Below the pieces are notes generated by a model that saw only the letters and a program-made list of their open reading frames with translations, did not search any database and was not told where the DNA came from. Positions 8,293 through 19,789 of a stretch of 64,000 nt of DNA are shown piece after piece. Position 1 is the stretch's first letter. Each line of letters begins with the position of its first letter. The translations under genes were made by a program, and so were the position numbers. Origin of the DNA: Salipiger abyssi (lineage in GTDB: Bacteria; Pseudomonadota; Alphaproteobacteria; Rhodobacterales; Rhodobacteraceae); the NCBI RefSeq assembly GCF_017311415.1, contig NZ_JAEKIS010000001.1, positions 310,001 to 374,000 of the forward strand, in the 5' to 3' direction.

Positions 8293-9195
8293 TCAGCGGC
8301 AGTAGGAGCCGCTGCGATAGCGTGCGGTATCCAGGTGGATGTGATCGCGGTGGAACCCGTCCGAGCCCGGCCCGAGCACCGTTCCGAAGGGGCCGCAGGC
8401 GGCTTTGTGCATCTGCCGCAGCGCACGGCCCCGGTCGCCGCTGCCCCAGTGCTGCAAGACGTTCATTTCGCTGCCGTCGCGCAGGCGGATCGCCGCGATG
8501 TCGATGGCCCGGCCCTTGCCGTGCTCGCTGACCTTGGCGCCGGGCTGGTTGTTACGGGTGCGGCAGGCGTAATGCGCCGCCACCCGCAGGCCCGCGACGC
8601 CGCCGCCCTGCCTGCCCACCGCCGGTTTCACGCCGCGCTCGACCCAGCGCTTCAGCGCCCTCGCGGTGGTGCAGTCGATCACCGCCTTCTGGCTCAGGCG
8701 CACCCCCGAGACCGAACGCAGCTCAATCGCGTCGCGCAGGCCGCAGGCGGAAATCCGGCCTGGCACGAATCCGATGGTCTCGCCCTGCAAATCCGGATCG
8801 CCGCAGACCGCGCCCCGGATGCGTTCGCGCTGCCGCGCCAGCGCGTCCTGCACCATCGACACCGGCCGCAGCGACGGGCGCGGCGACAGCGCCACCGCCT
8901 GGGGCGAGCGCGCGGCAAAGGCACGGGCCCGCGCGATGCTCTGCGCCGCGTCTTCGGGCACGAAGCCCGGCACACCGGCGGCGCGCAGCTCGCGTGCCAG
9001 ATTGCGATGCAGCAGCCGTTCGAGCTGGACGGGCCGCGCCTCCGGACGGCGCGGCGCGGTGGCAATCATCGGGTCGGTTGGGGCGGAGGCCGTCTCGATT
9101 GACGCGAGCGGCGGGCGCAGCGAGCTCTCGGGCGCATCGGCGGGGCTCTGCGTCGCGAGCACCGCCAGCATCACCGAAACCGCAATCGCCCGCAT
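8293..9195 (-). CDS. Extensin-like C-terminal domain protein (exported)
   Basis: The 300-residue precursor has a short signal peptide (MRAIAVSVMLAVLATQSPADA), a proline/arginine-rich linker and a C-terminal extensin-like_C domain with several cysteines. Motifs resembling M15 D-Ala-D-Ala peptidases are present: SEHGKGRAIDIAAI and HRDHIHLD (about 282-289). The family name is historical; a role in cell-wall peptide cleavage is plausible but unproven. The start is two bases after the tyrC stop, so it is probably cotranscribed with hisC-tyrC. A longer frame upstream lies over tyrC and is rejected. Confidence 0.85.
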   Translation of the reverse strand: MRAIAVSVMLAVLATQSPADAPESSLRPPLASIETASAPTDPMIATAPRRPEARPVQLERLLHRNLARELRAAGVPGFVPEDAAQSIARARAFAARSPQAVALSPRPSLRPVSMVQDALARQRERIRGAVCGDPDLQGETIGFVPGRISACGLRDAIELRSVSGVRLSQKAVIDCTTARALKRWVERGVKPAVGRQGGGVAGLRVAAHYACRTRNNQPGAKVSEHGKGRAIDIAAIRLRDGSEMNVLQHWGSGDRGRALRQMHKAACGPFGTVLGPGSDGFHRDHIHLDTARYRSGSYCR

Positions 9196-9197
9196 GC

Positions 9198-10109
9198 TTA
9201 CTCCGCCGTCTTGATCCGTCCGAAATCCGGGGCGTCGGTATCCTGCCCCGCCTGGAGGATACCACGGCGGATTTCCCGTGTATGCGTGAAATAATCGAAG
9301 AGCGTGTCGCCGTCGCCGGTGCGGATCGCCCGCTGAAGCGCGAAAAGCTCTTCGGTAAAGCGCCCAAGGATCTCCAGCGCGGCATCCTTGTTGGTCAGGA
9401 AGACGTCGCGCCACATGGTCGGGTCGGAGGCGGCGATGCGGGTGAAATCGCGGAAGCCGGCGGCGGAGAACTTGATCACCTCCTGATCGGAGACACGGCG
9501 CAGATCGTCCGCCACGCCCACCATCGTATAGGCGATGAGGTGCGGCACATGGCTCACCACCGCGCAGACCAGATCGTGATGCTCGACCTCCATGCGCTCG
9601 GTATTGGCGCCCAGCGCCCGCCAGAACGCTTCCAGCCGCTCGGTCGCCTCTTCGCGCGCGCCATTGGGCACGATCAGGCACCAGCGATTGTCGTAAAGCT
9701 GCGCAAAGCCCGCCTCGGGTCCGGAATGCTCGGTGCCGGCCATGGGGTGGGCGGGCACGAAATCGACGCCCTCCGGGATATGCGGCCCCACCGCCTCGAT
9801 CACCGCCTTTTTCACCGAGCCCACATCGGTCACGGTGCAGCCCGGTTTCAGATGCGGCGCGATGGCCTCGGCAACGCGGCCCATGGCGCCCACCGGCACC
9901 GCCAGGATCACCAGATCGGCATCCTTCACCGCCTCTTCGGCACTGTCGCAGATGGTGTCGCAAAGCCCGATGCGGCGGGCGGTGTCGCGGGTCTCGGCGC
10001 TGCGGGCATAGCCGGTGACATGCGCCTCCATGCCTGCGCGTTTCATCGCCCAGAAGATCGACGAGGCGATGAGCCCCAGCCCGATCAGCGCAACCCGGTT
10101 GTAGCTCAT
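9198..10109 (-). CDS. Prephenate/arogenate dehydrogenase
   Basis: The NAD(P)-dependent oxidative decarboxylation of prephenate or arogenate leads to tyrosine. The 303-residue TyrA/TyrC-type protein opens with a Rossmann motif ([16 protein letters not shown]) and has [27 protein letters not shown] and the substrate-binding [14 protein letters not shown]. There is no fused chorismate mutase or ACT domain. The ATG at 10109 overlaps the hisC stop as ATGA; the open frame extends ten codons further but begins inside hisC. Substrate preference cannot be read from the sequence, so I give no gene symbol (tyrC would also fit). Confidence 0.93.
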   Translation of the reverse strand: MSYNRVALIGLGLIASSIFWAMKRAGMEAHVTGYARSAETRDTARRIGLCDTICDSAEEAVKDADLVILAVPVGAMGRVAEAIAPHLKPGCTVTDVGSVKKAVIEAVGPHIPEGVDFVPAHPMAGTEHSGPEAGFAQLYDNRWCLIVPNGAREEATERLEAFWRALGANTERMEVEHHDLVCAVVSHVPHLIAYTMVGVADDLRRVSDQEVIKFSAAGFRDFTRIAASDPTMWRDVFLTNKDAALEILGRFTEELFALQRAIRTGDGDTLFDYFTHTREIRRGILQAGQDTDAPDFGRIKTAE

Positions 10110-11191
10110 CGCGCCCCCGCCTTGAACAGGCCGATGCAATGCGCCACGCGGCGGCAGGACGCCTCGTCGCCGACGGTGATGCGCAGCGCGGCGGGCAGCT
10201 TGTAGCCGGTCACCCGGCGCACGAGGATGCCCTGCGCCTGCAGATAGGTGTCGCAGGCCTCGGCCTCTTCGGGGCTGGCGAAGCGCGCCAGCACGAAATT
10301 CGCCGTCGAGGCATCGGAGGGCACGCCATGCTCGGCCAGCGCCTCGGCCAGCCAGGCGCGCAGGCGGGTGTTCTCCTCGCGGCTCTTCTCGACATAGGCG
10401 GTGTCGCGGATCGCCGCCTCGGCGGCGGCCAGCGCCACATTCGACAGGTTGAAGGGCTGCCGGACGCGGGTCAGCACGTCGACGATCTCCTGCGGGCCAT
10501 AGCCCCAGCCCACGCGCATGCCGCCGAGCCCGTAGAGCTTGGAGAAGGTGCGGGTCATCACCACGTTGCCGCGGCTCTCGACCAGCCGCGCGCCGCCATC
10601 GTAGCCCTCGACATATTCCGCATAGGCACCGTCGAGCACGAGGATCGCCTGCTCCGGCAGGTTGACGGCCAGCCGTTCGATCTCGGCCAGCCCGATCATC
10701 GTGCCGGTGGGGTTGTTGGGGTTGGCGATGAACACGAGCTTCGTGCGCTCGTTGCAGGCGGCGAGGATATTGTCGACGCTGACCACGCGCTCTCGCTCGG
10801 CCACCTCCACCGGGGTGGCGCCGACCGCATGGGCGAGGATGCGGTACATGGCAAAGCCGTGCTCGGTGTGGATCACCTCGTCGCCCGGGCCGGCATAGGC
10901 CTGACAGATGAATTGCAGCACCTCGTCGGAGCCCACGCCGCAGATGACGCGCCCGGCGTCGAGCCCGTGGGTCTCGGCGATGGCGGCGCGCAGTTGGGCG
11001 TGATCCGTCGAAGGGTAGCGATGCAGCTCGTGCACGGCGCGGCGCACCGCCTCCTGTGCCGCCGGAGACGGGCCGAACGGGTTCTCGTTCGAGCTCAGCT
11101 TGATCACGTTCGAGACGCCCTCGACGCTCGATTTCCCGCCGACATAGAGCGAGATGTCCATGATCCCGGGCTGCGGTTCGATGCCAGCCAT
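10106..11191 (-). CDS. hisC: Histidinol-phosphate aminotransferase (HisC-type)
   Basis: This PLP-dependent fold-I aminotransferase has [33 protein letters not shown] and the PLP lysine in [17 protein letters not shown] (K218). The 361 residues are the usual HisC length. It converts imidazole-acetol phosphate to histidinol phosphate. Coupling to the tyrosine gene through an ATGA overlap suggests it also, or mainly, transaminates aromatic 2-oxo acids or prephenate, as HisC-like enzymes can. Two TTCGTACGAA palindromes lie between this gene and the upstream homospermidine synthase gene. Confidence 0.93.
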   Translation of the reverse strand: MAGIEPQPGIMDISLYVGGKSSVEGVSNVIKLSSNENPFGPSPAAQEAVRRAVHELHRYPSTDHAQLRAAIAETHGLDAGRVICGVGSDEVLQFICQAYAGPGDEVIHTEHGFAMYRILAHAVGATPVEVAERERVVSVDNILAACNERTKLVFIANPNNPTGTMIGLAEIERLAVNLPEQAILVLDGAYAEYVEGYDGGARLVESRGNVVMTRTFSKLYGLGGMRVGWGYGPQEIVDVLTRVRQPFNLSNVALAAAEAAIRDTAYVEKSREENTRLRAWLAEALAEHGVPSDASTANFVLARFASPEEAEACDTYLQAQGILVRRVTGYKLPAALRITVGDEASCRRVAHCIGLFKAGAR

Positions 11192-11274
11192 AATGCCACC
11201 TTTAAAACTCTGTCCGGCCCTTCTAGCCCGCGTGCCTCCGCAAGACCAGACATCACCGCAGCAAAGCGGCGTTG

Positions 11275-11300
11275 CGAGAAAATTCGTACGAATTTTCTCG
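11275..11300. repeat. Perfect 26-nt palindrome, TTCGTACGAA core
   Basis: The 26 bases read identically on both strands; each half is CGAGAAAATTCGT or its complement. It shares its ten-base core and GAGA/TCTC ends with a second palindrome 19 bases away. It lies between the hss stop and the hisC start. Confidence 0.85.
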
Positions 11301-11319
11301 GTCCTGTCGGGAGCTCCGG

Positions 11320-11343
11320 GAGATTTTTCGTACGAAAAATCTC
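11320..11343. repeat. Perfect 24-nt palindrome, TTCGTACGAA core
   Basis: Each half is GAGATTTTTCGT or its complement. It begins 13 bases after the hss stop codon on the minus strand, the position of a terminator. A hairpin of this AT-rich palindrome with its internal T-runs could stop transcription in either direction, or the pair could bind a dimeric protein. Confidence 0.85.
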
Positions 11344-11356
11344 TTGAAGCGGTCGC

Positions 11357-12778
11357 TCAGGTTGCCAGAACGTTGCGGAAGGCCCAGGGCACGCTTTCGT
11401 CGATATCCTCGGGGAAATGCTCCCAGCGGTCCTGAAGCGGCGTCCAGTCGGTGTAATGCGCCTCGACCGGGCCGAGATAGGGTGTCTGCACCTCAAGACA
11501 GCGGGCATGATCCATCTCGTCGGTCTCGACGATTCCGGCCCGCGGGTTTTCCAGCGCCCAGACCATGCCGGCCAGCACCGCGCTCGTCACCTGCAAGCCG
11601 GTGGCGTTCTGATAGGGCGCCAGATCGGGCGTTTCGGCGTTCGACAGGCGCGAGCCGTACCAGAGCGCGTTCTTCTCATGGCCGTAGAGCAGCACGCCCA
11701 GCTCGTCGATGCCCTCGACGATCTCGTCCACATCGAGAATGTGATGCTTTTCCTGCTGCCGGCCCGAGCCGAACATCTCGTGCAGCGACAGCACCGCGTC
11801 GTCGCTCGGGTGATAGGCGTAATGGCAAGTGGGTCGGAACTCCGGCGCATCCTTGGCGCCCACGGTATAATAATCCGAGATCGAGATCGCCTCGTTATGG
11901 GTCACCAGAAAGCCGAATTGCGGGCCGGGAGTGGGGCACCATGTGTGCACGCGGGTGATCGCGCCCGGGCGCTCCAGCCAGATCCCCGCCTTGCAGCCGG
12001 TCTCGTGACGATGACCGTTCTCGGGGAACCACGGCTCATGCGTGCCCCAGCCAAGCTCGGCGGGCTGAAACCCCTCGGCGATGAAGCCCTCCACCGACCA
12101 TGTGTTGACAAAAACCCCGCGCGGGCGCGGCTGGCGGCGGGCTTGGGTGTCGCGCTCGGCGATATGCACCCCCAACACGCCGAGTTCCATCATCAGCTTT
12201 GCCCAGTTGTCGCGATCCTGCGGCGCAGCAACGTCACGACCGGTATCCCTGGCCAGCGTCAGCAGCGCCTCCTTGACGAACCAGCTCACCATGCCGGGAT
12301 TGGCGCCGCAGCAGCTCACCGCCGTGGTGCCGCCGGGATTGGCGGCCTTCTCGTCGCGCACCTTCTGGCGCAGCGCATAGTTGGTCCGTTCGGCATTGTT
12401 CTGGGTGTCGAAATAGAACCCCGCCCAAGGCTCGACCACCGTGTCGATATAGAGCACGCCGATCTCGCGGCAGAATTTCATGATGTCGAGCGACGAGGTA
12501 TCGACCGAGAGGTTCACGCAGAACCCCTTGCCTTCGGGAAACAGCCCGCCCAGCACCTCGCGGTAATTCTCCGGCGTGAGCGCGGTGGTGACGTGGTTAA
12601 GCTTGTGCTGGCGCAGGAAATTGGCCTGACGCGCATCCGGCTCGATCACCGTGAACCTGTCGGCATCGTAATCGAAATGCCGCTCGATGAGCGGCCAGGT
12701 GCCCTTGCCGATCGAACCGAAGCCGATCATCACGATGGGGCCGTCGATGCGACCGTAGACGGGGTAGTCCTGCGCCAT
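11357..12778 (-). CDS. hss: Homospermidine synthase
   Basis: It makes sym-homospermidine from two putrescines in an NAD+-dependent reaction, giving a triamine typical of many alphaproteobacteria. The 473-residue protein opens with the nucleotide-binding MIGFGSIGKGTWPLIERHF (GFGSIGKG 19-26) and has SVDTSSLDIMKFCRE, DTVVEPW, CCGANPGMVSWFVKEAL and HEMFGSGRQQEKHHIL, all characteristic of this family. It stands alone with a spacer on each side: 81 bases to pncB upstream, and the palindromes downstream. Confidence 0.95.
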   Translation of the reverse strand: MAQDYPVYGRIDGPIVMIGFGSIGKGTWPLIERHFDYDADRFTVIEPDARQANFLRQHKLNHVTTALTPENYREVLGGLFPEGKGFCVNLSVDTSSLDIMKFCREIGVLYIDTVVEPWAGFYFDTQNNAERTNYALRQKVRDEKAANPGGTTAVSCCGANPGMVSWFVKEALLTLARDTGRDVAAPQDRDNWAKLMMELGVLGVHIAERDTQARRQPRPRGVFVNTWSVEGFIAEGFQPAELGWGTHEPWFPENGHRHETGCKAGIWLERPGAITRVHTWCPTPGPQFGFLVTHNEAISISDYYTVGAKDAPEFRPTCHYAYHPSDDAVLSLHEMFGSGRQQEKHHILDVDEIVEGIDELGVLLYGHEKNALWYGSRLSNAETPDLAPYQNATGLQVTSAVLAGMVWALENPRAGIVETDEMDHARCLEVQTPYLGPVEAHYTDWTPLQDRWEHFPEDIDESVPWAFRNVLAT

Positions 12779-14085
12779 GCGTCCTGTCCTCCTGAAATGC
12801 CGGTGCCTTGCGGCACCCTCTGGGCGGTCAACCGTCGAGAGTCTAGCGCCTTTGCGGGCTCAGACGAGCACCTCATGGCGTTCCTGTTCGCCGACCTGGA
12901 ACACCCGCTTGTAACGCTCGATCTCTGACGCCGGGCCCATCGCCTTGTTGGGATTGTCCGAAAGCTTGACCGTCGGGCGCCCGTTGGCGCTGATTGCCTT
13001 GCAGACCAGGCTGAACGGCGCCAGCCGGTCATCCGCCGTCAGCCCGCGGAAATCGTTGGTCAGCAGCGTGCCCCAGCCGAAGGAGACGCGCACCCGGCGA
13101 TGGAATTTCTCGTGCAGCTCCAGGATCTTGTCGACATCGAGCCCGTCGGAGAAGATCACTAGCTTTTCCTTGGGATCCTCGCCGCGCTGCTTCCACCAGT
13201 CGATGGCGATCTCGGCGCCGCGCTCGGGATCGCCGCTGTCGATGCGGATGCCGGTCCAGCCCGCCAGCCAGTCGGGCGCGTGGCGCAGGAAGCCTTCGGT
13301 GCCGTAGGTGTCGGGCAGTATGATGCGCAGGTTGCCCTCGTGCTCCTGATGCCAGTCGGCCAGCACATCGTAGGGCGCGCGCGCCAGCGCCGCATCGTCC
13401 CCGGCCAGCGCCGCATAGACCATGGGCAGCTCATGGGCGTTGGTGCCGATGGCCTCCAGATCGCGGTTCTTGGCGATGAGGCAGTTGGAGGTGCCGGTAA
13501 AGCCGCTGCCCAACCCCTCGACCATGGCCTGCACGCACCAGTCCTGCCAGAGAAAGCTGTGCCGGCGTCGCGTGCCGAAATCGGCGATGCGCAGCCCCGG
13601 CACCATGCGCAGCCGCTCGACCTTTTCCCAGAGCTTCGTCGCCGCGCGGGCATAGAGCACCTGAAGCTCAAAGCGCTTCATGTCGTTGAGCACGGCGCGG
13701 CCGCGCAGCTCCATCAGCACCGCCAGCGCAGGGATTTCCCACAGCATGACCTCGGGCCAGGAGCCTTCGAAGGTCAGCTCGTACTGGTCGCCGACGCGTT
13801 CGAGGAAATAGGGCGGCAGTTGCAGGTTCTCGAACCACTCCATGAAATCCGGGCGGAACATCTGGCGCTTGCCGTAAAAGGTGTTGCCGCGCAGCCAGGT
13901 GCTTTCGCCGCGGCTCAGCGAGAGCGAGCGAATATGGTCGAGCTGTTCGCGCAGCTCACCCTCGTCGATCAGCCGGGCCAGCGGCACCTGCGACGACCGG
14001 TTGATCAGGCTGAAGGTCACCTGCGTGTCGGGCCGGTTGTGGAACACCGACTGGCACATCAGCAGCTTGTAGAAATCGGTATCGA

Positions 14086-16464
<2,379 letters not shown>

Positions 16465-16500
16465 CTAGCCGCGCGCGGGTTAAGAAATCGGCAAATCCGC

Positions 16501-17094
16501 TCAGGTGAGCGTCACGCCCGCCGCGCGCATGCCCTCGCGCGCCGCCGCGAGCGAGCCGTCGAGGTCGATGGCCCGGCAGGCGCTTTCCAGAACGGTCACG
16601 TCGAATCCGAGTTTGGCCGCGTCCACCGCCGAGAAATTCACGCAGAAATCGGTGGCGAGCCCGACCATTGTCAGCCGCCCGATACCGCGCGTGCGCAGAT
16701 AGCCCTCCAGCCCCGTCGGCGTGCTGTGGTCGTTCTCGAAAAAGGCCGAATAGCTGTCGATGGCCGGGCGGAAGCCCTTGCGGATCACCAGATCGGCGCG
16801 GTCGGTCGCCAGCTCCGGGTGAAACGCCGCCCCGGGCGAACCGATCACACAGTGATCCGGCCAAAGCACCTGCGGGCCATAGGGCATCTCGGTCAGCTCG
16901 AACGGCGCATTGCCGTCATGGCTGCTGGCAAAGGAGGAATGCCCCGCCGGGTGCCAGTCCTGCGTCAGGATGACGGCGTCGAACTCCGACATCATGGCGT
17001 TGACCGGGGCGACGATCTCGTCGCCGCCGGCGACGGCCAGCGCCCCGCCGGGGCAGAAATCTTTCTGGAGGTCGATAACGATGAGCGCGTGCAT
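16501..17094 (-). CDS. pncA: Nicotinamidase (PncA)
   Basis: It deamidates nicotinamide to nicotinate for NAD salvage. The 197-residue isochorismatase-fold enzyme has the triad Asp8 ([10 protein letters not shown]), Lys106 (VIRKGF) and Cys151 ([10 protein letters not shown]), and a metal site in [12 protein letters not shown]. The ATG at 17094 has AAGGAGA upstream; the in-frame extension to 17178 is rejected. It is followed on the same strand by the hybrid kinase, whose start is 36 bases on, and then pncB. The divergent trhO begins 76 bases away. Confidence 0.95.
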   Translation of the reverse strand: MHALIVIDLQKDFCPGGALAVAGGDEIVAPVNAMMSEFDAVILTQDWHPAGHSSFASSHDGNAPFELTEMPYGPQVLWPDHCVIGSPGAAFHPELATDRADLVIRKGFRPAIDSYSAFFENDHSTPTGLEGYLRTRGIGRLTMVGLATDFCVNFSAVDAAKLGFDVTVLESACRAIDLDGSLAAAREGMRAAGVTLT

Positions 17095-17170
17095 GGGTCG
17101 GTCTCCTTCCGGTCGGCTGCGGCGATCCTCCCGCTTGCCCAGCGCCGATGCAAGGCGTATCTGGACGCCC

Positions 17171-18097
17171 ATGTTCACCGTCTGCGCGCTCTATCATTTC
17201 ACCCGGTTCGACGATCCCGACGCCCTGCGGGCGCCGCTGCTTGAGCTGTGCCGCAAGCACGCCGTCACCGGCACGCTGCTGCTGGCGCGTGAGGGGATCA
17301 ACGGCACGATTGCCGGCCCGCGCGAGGGGATCGACGCGGTGCTGGCGCATATCCGTGCGCTGCCCGGCTGCGCCGATATCGTCTGGAAGCTGTCGAGTGC
17401 CGCCGAGCGCCCCTTTGCCCGGATGAAGGTGCGGCTGAAGCGCGAGATCGTCACCATGGGCCAGCCTGATGTCGATCCGCTGGCGCGGGTCGGGCATTAC
17501 GTCGACCCGGCGCAGTGGAACGCGCTGATCCGGTCGCCGGATGTAGCGCTGATCGACACGCGCAACGATTACGAGGTGGCCATCGGCACGTTCGAGGGCG
17601 CCGTCGATCCGCAGACCGAGAGCTTCCGCGATTTCCCCGCCTGGTGGGAAGAGAACAAGGCGCGGTTTCACAACAAGCGCATCGCGATGTTCTGCACCGG
17701 CGGCATCCGCTGCGAGAAATCCACCAACTGGCTGCTCGGTCAGGGGGTAGAGGAAGTCTATCACCTCAAGGGCGGCATTCTTAAATATCTCGAGGAGGTG
17801 CCGGAAGCGGAGAGCGCCTGGCAGGGCAGCTGTTTCGTCTTCGACGGGCGCGTCTCGGTGGAGCACGGGCTGCGCGAGGGGCCGCATCTGCTCTGCCATG
17901 CCTGCCGTCGCCCGATCCTGCCGGAAGACCGCGAGCGCCCGGAATACGAACATGGCGTCTCCTGCCATCACTGCATTTCCGAGACCTCGGAGGAGGACAA
18001 GGCGCGGTTCCGCGAGCGGCAGAAGCAGATCGCGCTGGCCCGCGCCCGGGGCGAGCGCCACCTGCATGCGGATGTGCCGGACGATTCCGAATTCTGA
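17171..18097 (+). CDS. trhO: tRNA uridine(34) hydroxylase, rhodanese-like
   Basis: The 308-residue YceA/TrhO-type protein catalyses O2-dependent hydroxylation of U34 in tRNAs toward 5-methoxyuridine. Its N-terminal domain contains GINGTIAGP; a rhodanese domain (about 110-205) follows with the active Cys175 in [11 protein letters not shown]. The C-terminal region has two CxxC pairs, LLCHACRRP and SCHHCI, that may bind zinc. The ATG at 17171 is weakly supplied with a ribosome site, but upstream codons run into the pncA promoter region. A large hairpin lies after the stop. Confidence 0.9.
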   Translation: MFTVCALYHFTRFDDPDALRAPLLELCRKHAVTGTLLLAREGINGTIAGPREGIDAVLAHIRALPGCADIVWKLSSAAERPFARMKVRLKREIVTMGQPDVDPLARVGHYVDPAQWNALIRSPDVALIDTRNDYEVAIGTFEGAVDPQTESFRDFPAWWEENKARFHNKRIAMFCTGGIRCEKSTNWLLGQGVEEVYHLKGGILKYLEEVPEAESAWQGSCFVFDGRVSVEHGLREGPHLLCHACRRPILPEDRERPEYEHGVSCHHCISETSEEDKARFRERQKQIALARARGERHLHADVPDDSEF

Positions 18098-18102
18098 CCC
18101 CG

Positions 18103-18164
18103 CGCCCCGGACCTGATCCGGGGCCTCCACCCTGGCCATGAGGCCCCGGATCAGGTCCGGGGCG
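18103..18164. repeat. 25-bp perfect hairpin between convergent trhO and fliP
   Basis: Two 25-base arms (18103-18127 and 18140-18164) are perfectly complementary with a 12-base loop. Each arm is itself nearly self-complementary (CCCCGGA-CCTGA-TCCGGGG), so alternative cruciform folds exist. The position between convergent stop codons suits a bidirectional transcription block. It has no T-run. It may be a dispersed roseobacter repeat, which cannot be tested within one window. Confidence 0.85.
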
Positions 18165-18177
18165 GGTGTTTCGCCGC

Positions 18178-18900
18178 TCAGAAGTAGCTCCGGACCAGCG
18201 ATCCGGCGAGCAGCGACCAGCCGTCGGCGATGACGAAGAAAGCGAGCTTGAAGGGCAGCGAGACGATGGCGGGCGGCACCATCATCATGCCCATCGACAT
18301 CAGCACCGCCGCGACCACCAGGTCGATGATCAGGAAGGGCAGGAAGATCAGGAAGCCCACCTGAAAGGCCCGCGCGATCTCCGACAGCATGAAGCTGGGG
18401 ATCAGCACCGAGAGCGGCGCTTCGGGCGCCAGCGTCGTGCCACGCGCATCCGGACGCAGATCGGCCATATTGTCGAAGGTCGCGATATCAGTGCGCGCCG
18501 CCATGAAGCTGCGGAACGGCGCCAGCGTGCGGTCGAACGCCTCGGCGATCTCGATCTGCTCCTCGACCAGCGGTTGCAGCCCCTGTTCCCAGGCCTCGGT
18601 AAAGACCGGCTCCATCACGAAATAGGTCAGAAACAGCGCCAGGCTGACGATCAGCATATTGGGGGGCGATTGCTGCAATCCCACCGCCTGCCGCAGGATC
18701 GACAGCACGGTGACCAGAAAGGGAAAGCAGGTCACCATGATTGCGATGCCGGGCGCGAGGCTCAGCAGCGTGATCAGCGCGATAAGCTGGAGGCTGGCGG
18801 CGGTGACCGAGCCGCCGCCCAGATCCAGCGTCACCTCCTGCGCGGCGGCGGGACCGGCCAGCAGCAGCGCTGCCAGAATGAGGAGAACGCGCCGGATCAT
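18178..18900 (-). CDS. fliP: Flagellar export apparatus protein FliP
   Basis: This is a core subunit of the flagellar type III export gate (FliPQR) in the inner membrane. The 240 residues include a cleavable-looking N-terminal signal (MIRRVLLILAALLLAGPAAA), a hydrophobic block with FPFLVTVLSILRQAVGLQQSPPN, a soluble middle loop, then SFMLSEIARAFQVGFLIFLPFLIIDLVVA, all typical of FliP. Only three bases separate it from fliN; it ends the fliF-fliH-fliN-fliP run. Confidence 0.96.
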   Translation of the reverse strand: MIRRVLLILAALLLAGPAAAQEVTLDLGGGSVTAASLQLIALITLLSLAPGIAIMVTCFPFLVTVLSILRQAVGLQQSPPNMLIVSLALFLTYFVMEPVFTEAWEQGLQPLVEEQIEIAEAFDRTLAPFRSFMAARTDIATFDNMADLRPDARGTTLAPEAPLSVLIPSFMLSEIARAFQVGFLIFLPFLIIDLVVAAVLMSMGMMMVPPAIVSLPFKLAFFVIADGWSLLAGSLVRSYF

Positions 18901-18903
18901 GGC

Positions 18904-19191
18904 TCAGGACGGGTTCTTCAGATCGACCACCTCGGTCAGCCGCACCGCGAGCTGGCCATTCTCCGCTCCCTCGACCACCTCCAGCGCACCGATGCCGATC
19001 AGCCGGTCGCCGACATAGAGTTCCACCGGATCCTCGAGCCGCTTGTCGAGCGTCAGCACCGAGCCCTCGCCCAATTTCAGCAGGTCGCGCACCAGCGGCC
19101 TGGCGCGGCCCACCGAGACGGTGATCTCGATCGGGACGGATGTGAAAGGCGTCGCGGCGCCGGGCCCCGTGTCTTCGGTCATGTCATCCAT
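18904..19191 (-). CDS. fliN: Flagellar motor switch protein FliN
   Basis: This C-ring subunit has a SpoA/surface-presentation domain (IEITVSVGRARPLVRDLLKLGEGSVLTLDK, then LYVGDRLIGIGALEVV). Its 95 residues are a normal short FliN. The ATG at 19191 has GGAGGA eight bases upstream; the frame extends further only over fliH. It overlaps the fliH end by eight bases, which suggests coupled translation. Confidence 0.93.
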   Translation of the reverse strand: MDDMTEDTGPGAATPFTSVPIEITVSVGRARPLVRDLLKLGEGSVLTLDKRLEDPVELYVGDRLIGIGALEVVEGAENGQLAVRLTEVVDLKNPS

Positions 19192-19789
19192 GGGCGGTGT
19201 TCCTCCGGTTATCGTGCACAAAGCCCTGCACCGCCTGCGCCACCTCCTGCACAAGGCCGCCAAGGTCGATCTGCTTTTCGGTCTCGGCAAAGCGGATATC
19301 GGCCTGCCCATCGGCCAGGGTCGAATCCTCGACCAGTTTCAGCGGAAAGCCGAAATCCGCCTCGAGCAAGGGCATCACCGACTCGGCGCTACCCGGCGCC
19401 ACGGCGATCACCACGTCGAGCGTGCCGATCTCGCGCGCCATGGCGCGCAGCTGCTCGGCGATATGCTCGCCCAGCGTCTCGCGCAGCAGCGCCGGCAGCA
19501 GCTTGCCGACCACATCCTCAAGCAGCGGCGCGATACCGTTGAGCACCTGGCTGTAGGCCTCGTGATAGGTAAAGGACAGATCCTGAAGGTTCTGCGCAAA
19601 ATCGCTGGCGATGCGCGCATGATCGTCATTCTGCGCCTTGATCGCATCGTCCCAGCCGGCGCGATAGCCGGTGTCGAAGGATTCGAGCCGCGCCGCCTCC
19701 AGTTCGCTGTCGTCATGCAGCGGCGCGGCGGGTTCGGGTGCGGCCCGGGCGGTGCCGAAATCCTCCAGAATCTCGCAGAGCCGGGTCAT
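19184..19789 (-). CDS. fliH: FliH-like flagellar assembly protein
   Basis: The 201-residue soluble protein has an acidic N-terminus, FDTGYRAGWDDAI (the glycine/aromatic GxxxG-type start of FliH helices), a long helical middle and a C-terminal domain ending KQIDLGGLVQEVAQAVQGF. FliH controls the FliI export ATPase. Sequence similarity in this family is low; position between fliF and fliN supports the name. Its start overlaps the fliF stop as ATGA. Confidence 0.8.
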   Translation of the reverse strand: MTRLCEILEDFGTARAAPEPAAPLHDDSELEAARLESFDTGYRAGWDDAIKAQNDDHARIASDFAQNLQDLSFTYHEAYSQVLNGIAPLLEDVVGKLLPALLRETLGEHIAEQLRAMAREIGTLDVVIAVAPGSAESVMPLLEADFGFPLKLVEDSTLADGQADIRFAETEKQIDLGGLVQEVAQAVQGFVHDNRRNTAHG

